DNA from: Akebia trifoliata | Taxonomy: Eukaryota > Streptophyta > Magnoliopsida > Ranunculales > Lardizabalaceae | Direction: 5' to 3' | Assembly: GCA_017979445.1 (NCBI GenBank) | Contig: CM030714.1 | Coordinates: 4,836,001-4,900,000, forward strand | Length of the DNA: 64,000 nt | In this document: in pieces, positions 57,268-64,000 of the stretch | Layout of the letters: each line of letters begins with the position of its first letter | How positions within the stretch are numbered: the stretch's first letter is position 1 | Made by a program: the position numbers and the translations under genes | The notes under the pieces: generated by a model | Told to the model about the DNA's origin: nothing | Databases searched by the model: none | Seen by the model: only the letters and a program-made list of their open reading frames with translations

Positions 57268-60200
57268 ATGGCTCTCAACATGAAAACCCTAACTCAAGCC
57301 CTAGCAAAAACCGCAGCAGTAATCGAAAAAACCGTACAAACCACAGTTCAAGAGGTAACAGGCCCCAAACCTCTCCAAGACTACGATCTCCTCGACCAGA
57401 TTGGATCTGGAGGTCCTGGTCTCGCATGGAAGCTCTACTCAGCAAAAGCTCGCGGATCTACGCCCGCACAGTACCCGATTGTATGCGTTTGGGTTCTTGA
57501 TAAGCGTGCAATCTCCGAGGCACGTGCGCGTGCTGGTCTCTCTAAGGCCACTGAAGATTCCTTCTTCGATATCATTCGTGCCGATGCGACTCGACTGGTT
57601 CGGATCCGGCATCCTGGTGTGGTTCATGTCGTTCAAGCCTTGGATGAGAATAAGAATGCCATGGCTATGGTCACTGAGCCCCTTTTTGCTTCGGTTGCTA
57701 ATACGCTTGGTGACCTTGATAATATCGCTAAGGTGCCTAAGGAGCTTAAAGGAATGGTATGTGGTGGACAGATTTAGTTTCGATTGTTGATTTTGTGATC
57801 TTGATGAATTTTATTCTTTATTCAATTTTTTTTCTTTTTCAATCTTATATATAATTGCATTGAGCATCCAAGTAGGAATTACTTAACTAATTGGGTTAAA
57901 CACCATGGAGATTTCTCTTACTCTGTATTAATAATTATAATTAAAATATTTTTATGGAATATGTGAGGATTGGGAGAGAATAAGAGAGTGATAAGCCGAT
58001 AACAAAATCTTTGGTGTGGTTGAGGAATCTATTTATTGTGATTCTTCAGGAATCAAAGTTCATAGATGCAATAATAAAATCACTGAGTTGGCAATGAGTT
58101 CTCGTGGCTATTTACATGGGTGTACGACCATTATTGGGAAGAAATTGTGATTAGTTCTGGGAGGGGAATCTTTCATTTGGAGCAATAATCAGGATAATAC
58201 AAGGATGTCTAGATTGGATAGATTCTTGTTCTCATGAGAATGGGAGGAACACTTTAGTTTTGTCTCACAAACATCAACATCAAACCCATCCTCTAATTAC
58301 CCTTGAGGCTGGGTCTCAATGTAGTCAACCAATTTTTATTCGATTTGAGGACATTTGGTTCTTATATCCGGACTTCCATGAAGAAATAAGTGAGTGGTGG
58401 AGTGGTTTCTCCTTTCTTGGGAGCCCAAGATTTTGTTTTAGGGTATGTTTGGTAACACTTTTGAAGTCTGAAGTTTGTTTTCTGAAATCTGGTTTTGGAA
58501 AAGTTGTTTATTTGTCATTTATAAAAGCTTTTGGTTACAAACAGAATTTTAAAACATAATGGTCATTTTGACAATATTACCCTTTTGTAATTTTAATAAA
58601 TTGTTAACCGAAAAACAAAACATGTTATGCATAATGAAACCATCTAAACATTTAATTTTGATTCTAATAAATCAAACATCCAAAAAGTATTGTTTTTAAA
58701 CTGAATTCATACTTGAGAAAGTATATTTCAATAAGGTAATACTCAAACAATAAACAATCATGCATTTTCTAGTTGATTTACAATTTGATCATGTAAAGTG
58801 ATCATATCAGATTGTGCTTGCGATGAGAAAATTTCATTATAACGTGGTGGATCTTCTGATGGTTTGGAGTCTACTAAAGGACTGCTCGCTTCGTTGACAT
58901 CAACTTTATATTGTCGAAACAACTTATCATAGAGAGAAACACAACATATGATCAATCTTCATTTTTTTCTTGGTTTTGACATAATATCAAACATCTAACA
59001 CATAATTATGTGTCACATATAATATTATTGTCCTTATCAATTAAACCACAATTTGAGAGCTTATTAGTAATGGTTCCTAGGTTTTACAATAAAAAAACAA
59101 CAATGCAGAACAAAATCAAACAACAGAAGAATCTAAATCCAATCAATACATCTAAGCATGCATAAAAAAAGTATCATGCAGTTTACATATAATGCCCTCC
59201 CTATGAACAATGCGTTGGTAAACTTGGTCACCAACCAAACCATTGAACTTGTAAAACAAAAATTGAATGGTCAAACTCAAGATGATGAACAAGTTTGCCA
59301 TGTGGAATTCATCCATGTCGTATATTGTAAATCTTAAATTTAACAAGTTTTGGCAAGTTAGCATAGATGCACCTCCTAGTAAACATAAGCATAAATGATT
59401 AATGGTGGGTACGGAAATCTAGATTTTTGTATGAGAAAATTTCATTGAAGCAATAAAGAAAGCTTGTTGAAATGAACAATCAGGAACAAACAAGGATTCA
59501 AAGACCCAAAAATACCCCAATAACTAAGCACTTGAAATGCTACACACCCAACCACCTCCCTCAAAAGTCATCAAAAAATAACTTCTAAACTCCTTGAAAA
59601 AATTTCATCAAAAAAGAGAAAATCTATAAGATCCTAATTTTTCTTCTGAACCACTTGCTTGCCTATGGTCAAAAATATAGACGGCATTTAAAATAATTTT
59701 TGATGTGCAAGCATTACCCAATTGGATTGAGATGTGAACTACCTAATCACTTCCTCATCATCCATGGAATAGATAATTTGAGCTATTTGTAGAATAGACA
59801 CTAGTATCCTATGGTTTTAAAAATTGTCCAAGACCAAGATGACTACTCTAATAATTTCAATTGTTTTTTTCTTGAAACACCCAAATCAGCAAAACCTAAA
59901 CCTCATACACTCAAAAAACCCTAGAGATTTTTAAATTACAAGCATATGATCAAAATTACATATATGAAACATACGATGTTAGAAGAAAAAGAGATGCCCA
60001 TTAATGGATGAAAGTGGTAGATTAAAGATAAAGAGAGATCTTACTATGTTAATTTCGGAGTAAAAAATATGGGATTTTCGAACATGAAACGAGAGATAGG
60101 GGAGAGACCTTGACGACACTGTTGTAGAGGAAGGAGAGGTAGAAGAGAAAGTTAAAAATAAGGGTTTTAGGGTTTGTATAAAGAAGGGATAAGTGATAGA

Positions 60201-62555
60201 AATCAGTGTTTTGAGGAGGGTATTTTTGGAATAAAAAATAAAATCAGAATTTAAAAGTTTCATCCAGCGTCCCCCCATCGTTGAACCAAAACTTCTAAAT
60301 TTTGGTTCTTAATTCTAAAATCTGAATCGAAACAAACAGCAATAAAGATTCTGAAGTCTGAATTTTAAAGGTGGACCACCTCCATTCAGACTTCAGAAGT
60401 GTTACCAAACACACACTTAGAAGCAAATTAAAGACTCTCAAGGATAAATTAAAAAACAGGAACAAGATTTGGGAGGATCGAGCTTAGAAAGAAAACACTC
60501 TTGAAAGATATCAAATCAAGGGATTTAGAGTCATGAATCGGCCCTGTTAGACAAATGACTCTAGAGATTTTTGGTAGATCAAGTGAGCTTTGGAGGAGGA
60601 TGGTTTGGGAAAAGTATAGTGAGATGGTCTTTGGGTGGAGAATGGAGTGTTGAAATTGTCTTATGGTTGCAACATATGGAAATGCATTGTAAAGGTTCTT
60701 CCAAAATTTTGAAGAAGGATATTACAAGGTTGACAAGGGTAACAAGGTAAGATTCTAGGAGGATAGGTGGTCTGGTGTTTCACCTTTATGTCTGCAATTC
60801 CCATCTCTTTACTCTGTCTCCTCTAAAAAATATTGTTTAGTGGAGGTATGATGTCATGGGACTTTGGTTTCATGAGAGATTTTAATGATTGAGAGGTCCA
60901 AGATTTAGCTAATCTCTACCAGTTGTTTCTCACTCCTATTATGCCACCAAAAGACGACCAATAGGAATGAACATGTAACTGAGAGAGATCTTTTGAAGAG
61001 AATGAATAAACACTGCAAGAAATGATCATTAGCCTATTGGAGTTATTGTTCTATGGTGTAAGGTGTTTGACGACTTTAAAGGTGTATTTTCTGAGGATTT
61101 TGTGTTCAAATGGGACATTATGTGCTCAGCTACATGTTGTGAACATCTGTTCTTGGGTGGGTCTCCTCAACCTCCTTTTTCTTAATGAAATTATACTTAT
61201 TAAAAAAAAAATCCATATGACCTAGCTTGATAACCATTCAGACCAACCACAAACCTGCTGCCCAGAATTTCAACCAGAACCTTTTTTGAGGACTGGTTCA
61301 TCTTTTTAAGCCTTCCAAATTCATCTATAACCTGCCTCACCCGTTAGTCATCAATCCTGAATTTTCTCATAGTCAAACGCTAATTCTAAGTCCTACAAAT
61401 CACAGATGGTTCATGAAAACCCTTTTAGTCATATGTTCTTCAATTTTTGGCAAAGCCTTTCACCATACTTAGTCTGACATCAAGCACAACTACACAACCC
61501 CAGTAGAGCCCAAAACTCAAATTGTTATTGGCCAATTTCTAAGGTATTATCGATTTACATACATGCAAGTAAACAAGTCAAAAAATTACACTATACGTTG
61601 CATGCCAAGAAGAAACAAATACACATTTCAACCTCCAAAAGGGATGGGACTACTTCATTAGAACGTTTACAGCTTACTGTCCCACCTTTCTGAGAATTAC
61701 TTCTTGGGTGGATCTTTTTCATTCAAAAAGTGTAGTATCCATCAGGCTAGAATCTCCTAAATGGAATCTAATTGAATGTTTAAACCATGTTTTTATCAAA
61801 CATCCTATCTCTTCCTTATAGATACCCCCAATTCCTAATATAAGGAAAATGGAAAGAGACTACAGGAATTTTCCCCCTCCAGCCAAAGGCTCCAGTTGGC
61901 CACATAGTGAAGAGATTCATCATTTTCTTGGAGCGATCGCTTTGGTATTGGAGAGTCTAAGAAACTAATTGGACAATTTCTGATAGGTTTTTTTTTTCCT
62001 GCCTAAGCTCGGTTATTGGAACCATTAAGGGAATTGAAACCAGTTTTAGAGGACTAGCTTTTACTAAAAAGTCTGTTGTAATGAAAATCTTGTGTTGATG
62101 GTTCCAGTTTTTGTACCTTGATTTTGGTTTTATGTAGGATTTCAAATGTATTTAATCTTCATTTTGATTTGTTTAATTTGCATTCTATTTTTGGTATATA
62201 TTTTGAGATCTCTGGTAGAGGCTCTGTGAGTCGACACTATAATTCCAATTTGAAGCTTATCCCAGTACTTCTCTCTCACAAATTTATTTTTCATGTGAAT
62301 TGGCTTTATGTGGGTTTTTTTTTTCTCTGGAAAAATCTTAATATTCATAATAATTTCTAAGTTTCTTTAGAAAAAACTATCGTGTGCATTCCATGCTCTT
62401 GTTTGTAAAACTTCCTAAAGTAGTATTTTTTATTTTATTTTTTTTGGCAGGAAATGGGACTGTTGGAGGTCAAACATGGTTTGCTCCAGGTTGCAGAAAC
62501 CTTGGACTTTCTCCATAACAATGCACAGCTCATTCATCGGGCTATCTCACCCGAG
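57268..62555 (+). CDS. SCYL2-like pseudokinase, 5' part (runs off the window)
   Basis: The first coding exon, 57268-57756, gives 163 residues beginning [20 protein letters not shown]. The second, 62451-62555, adds 35 residues ([35 protein letters not shown]). The frame continues beyond the window. The N-terminus matches plant SCY1-like 2 proteins. The glycine-rich loop is [18 protein letters not shown]. The segment corresponding to the catalytic loop reads LIHRAISPE, where active kinases have HRDLKPE, so the catalytic Asp is missing, as expected for this pseudokinase family. SCYL2 proteins bind clathrin and act in trafficking between trans-Golgi and endosomes. The ATG follows a CT-rich leader (57215-57250). 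Intron 1 is 4.7 kb because of a LINE and a Harbinger-like insertion. Confidence 0.88.
58150..61209 (+). mobile_element. Degraded L1-type LINE, split by a DNA transposon
   Basis: Before the insertion, two frames read [20 protein letters not shown] and [35 protein letters not shown]: the endonuclease to reverse-transcriptase linker of plant L1 LINEs. After it come [32 protein letters not shown] and [20 protein letters not shown], the C-terminal region. It ends in a poly(A) at 61200-61209. Frameshifts, stops and a large internal deletion make it dead. The left limit is uncertain. It lies in intron 1 of the SCYL2 gene. Confidence 0.75.
58441..60416. mobile_element. PIF/Harbinger-like element, 1.98 kb, TTA duplication
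   Basis: The left end GGGTATGTTTGGTAACACTT and the right end (reversed) GTGTGTGTTTGGTAACACTT continue CTGAAGTCTGAA. TTA flanks both sides (58438-58440 and 60417-60419). The interior has no transposase; a 65-codon minus frame at 58758-58955 ([20 protein letters not shown]) is of unknown origin. It interrupts the LINE between two parts of its coding sequence. Confidence 0.75.
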
Positions 62556-62805
62556 GTTACAGCTTCCTCATTTTATTCTATCTTTTTTTTACATTACTAT
62601 AGATTTGTATATAATATTGGATCTGATGCCATGATGTTACACATATATCCTTTCAAAGAAGCTGTCAATCTATATTTTTATCTCTTTACTGGCTATAGGT
62701 ACCATCATGATCATGGTTCAAAATATTGTTTCGTTTCATATGAAACATTTCGATTTCCAAGCATACTGAGACGAATCAAAACAACAGAGAAAACAAAATT
62801 ATTAA

Positions 62806-63544
62806 GGGTATGTTTGATTGCACATGGAAAATAGGGTGGAAAATCAATTTCCATGGAAAATGACATTTTTCAAGTGTTTGATTGCACATGGAAATGGAAA
62901 TTCATTTTCCACCCCATTCAAAAAGTCCACTAAATCATGGATTTCACTTTCCCACCCATATGGGTGGGAAAATGAAATCCACCCATATTTTCCATCCTCA
63001 ATTGTTCCCCACCACTACCACCACCACCATCACCATTACATTAACCTCACCGTCGTTGTCATCGTCGTCGTCACCGTCGCCGTCGGCTCCCTCTCCGACC
63101 ACCTTCTCTCTCTTCTTCTTGTTCTCCATCCCTCACCTCCTCCGCCATCACTACCACCACGTTCTCCCCCCATCTTCCTCACTTACCTATGTCGTCGCCG
63201 TCGCCACCGCCACCACCGCCACCGTCGTCGTCGTCGCCATCGTCACCGCCGCCACAATCGTCGTTGTCGCCGCCACCGTTGCCATCGCCGCCGCCACCAC
63301 CGTCGTCATCGTCAACACATCCTCCCCCCTCCCTCTTCCTCGTCATCTTCTTCTTCCTCTCCCCCTCCTCTCATCTTCTTCCTCCTTCTCTTCTTCTTCT
63401 TTTTTCTCATATTTTTCCATGATTTTATCCAAGTGAAATCAAACAATGAAATTTGATTTTCCAACCCTACCTATTTTCCACAACTAATTTTCCATGGATT
63501 TCAAATTCCATGGAAAGTGACTTTCCATGCAATCAAACATACCC
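62806..63544. mobile_element. PIF/Harbinger-like MITE, 739 bp, TAA duplication
   Basis: Perfect 17-bp inverted ends GGGTATGTTTGATTGCA ... TGCAATCAAACATACCC, with TAA on both sides (62803-62805 and 63545-63547). Subterminal copies of CCATGGAAA/TTTCCATGG occur on both sides. The interior 63000-63410 is a CCA/TCG/CTT trinucleotide-rich tract with long but meaningless open frames. It lies in intron 2 of the SCYL2 gene. From 63550 to the end only intron sequence is seen. Confidence 0.85.
63000..63410. repeat. Trinucleotide-rich low-complexity tract
   Basis: Interrupted runs of CCA/CAC, GTC/TCG and CTT on the plus strand. GC content is far above the neighbouring intron. All three plus frames stay open, giving His/Arg-, Thr/Val- and Ser/Pro-rich translations, which is a composition effect and not evidence for a protein. 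Confidence 0.8.
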
Positions 63545-64000
63545 TAAGTGTTTCAGTGATTTCTCTGTGAAATCAAAGAAGAAGATGGAAAGGGGGAGGG
63601 AAGAAGAAGAAAGAAGAGAGAGAGATTTCGGGCAGCCCAAGAGTTGCAGAGAGGGAGGTAGGGAGGGAGGAGGGAGGCTAGAGTCATGCCGGATTCTTCT
63701 CGACGTTCGAGCTTCAAGCTACCTCCTTCTTCTGTGTTTTTTTTTTTTCCTTTGACCAGAGTCTTCTTTTAAACCCTAAAATTAATGTGTCGAATGTTTC
63801 GGTGTTGTTTCGGTTTTTGAAAAAACCGAAACATAGGATCGAAACGAGATTTTAGACCATGATCATGATTACTAAGAAATCTCATGCAATACGGGCAATG
63901 TATTCCATCAGGTCGTATTTGTAATGGGTGAATTGATATGGGAACTAGATGGGTTTGAGTAGAAAGAGAGGTCCTCTTTTTCAAGCGTGGCACTTATTGT

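Noticed and set aside
62818..63456. Three overlapping open frames of 77-212 codons (His/Arg-, Thr/Val-, Ser/Pro-rich)
   Set aside because: They arise from a trinucleotide-repeat tract within a MITE; all frames are open because of composition.

Overview
This window is plant nuclear DNA, almost certainly from a woody eudicot. It is AT-rich, the genes have GT-AG introns, and the proteins are typically plant: SAG39-type cysteine proteases, a plant NUMOD3 protein, an IDM1-like PHD/acetyltransferase and a plant SCYL2. The intergenic DNA is dense with plant transposons (CACTA, PIF/Harbinger, TRIM, LINE, SINE, MITE). No bacterial, viral or CRISPR feature is present. I cannot name the species from sequence alone.

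Layout. 59-1226 and 12594-14317 (both minus) are two tandemly duplicated papain-family protease genes. Between them a tRNA-derived SINE (18-bp target duplication) is split by a 7.07-kb non-autonomous CACTA transposon at 3931-10996 with a 3-bp GTT duplication. The transposon carries exon-intron fragments of five unrelated host genes: glucose-6-phosphate 1-epimerase, tonoplast sugar transporter, CGL160, NADP-isocitrate dehydrogenase and a UDP-glycosyltransferase. This is a Pack-CACTA element. Inside its CGL160 fragment an intron holds a MITE, and that MITE holds a 305-bp TRIM retrotransposon.

14.4-19.8 kb is intergenic with small foldbacks. 19.9-24.8 kb is an array of twelve consecutive miniature elements, each about 355-400 bp and flanked by (TA)n. 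They share an internal pair of long palindromes but have different outer arms. A 1.46-kb element with TIRs of about 300 bp (24784-26239) follows; it has the same kind of terminus. Relatives lie at 11589-11993 and 27270-27832.

31526-34354 (plus) is a five-exon NUMOD3-domain gene. 38063-39530 is an old degenerate triplication. 40526-54788 (plus) is an eight-coding-exon gene for a 1538-residue PHD-finger/GNAT protein of the IDM1 type, with a 5'UTR intron and large introns holding an LTR element, a MITE and LINE debris. 57268 to the window end (plus) is the 5' part of a SCYL2-like pseudokinase gene. Its first intron contains a LINE split by a PIF/Harbinger-like element, and its second holds a 739-bp PIF/Harbinger MITE.

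The genes are independent eukaryotic units, not an operon. The only functional link visible is the duplicated protease pair. The most unusual structures are the TA-embedded double-hairpin array and the multi-gene Pack-CACTA nested in a SINE. No intact transposase or reverse transcriptase gene is visible, so everything mobile here would depend on enzymes supplied in trans.
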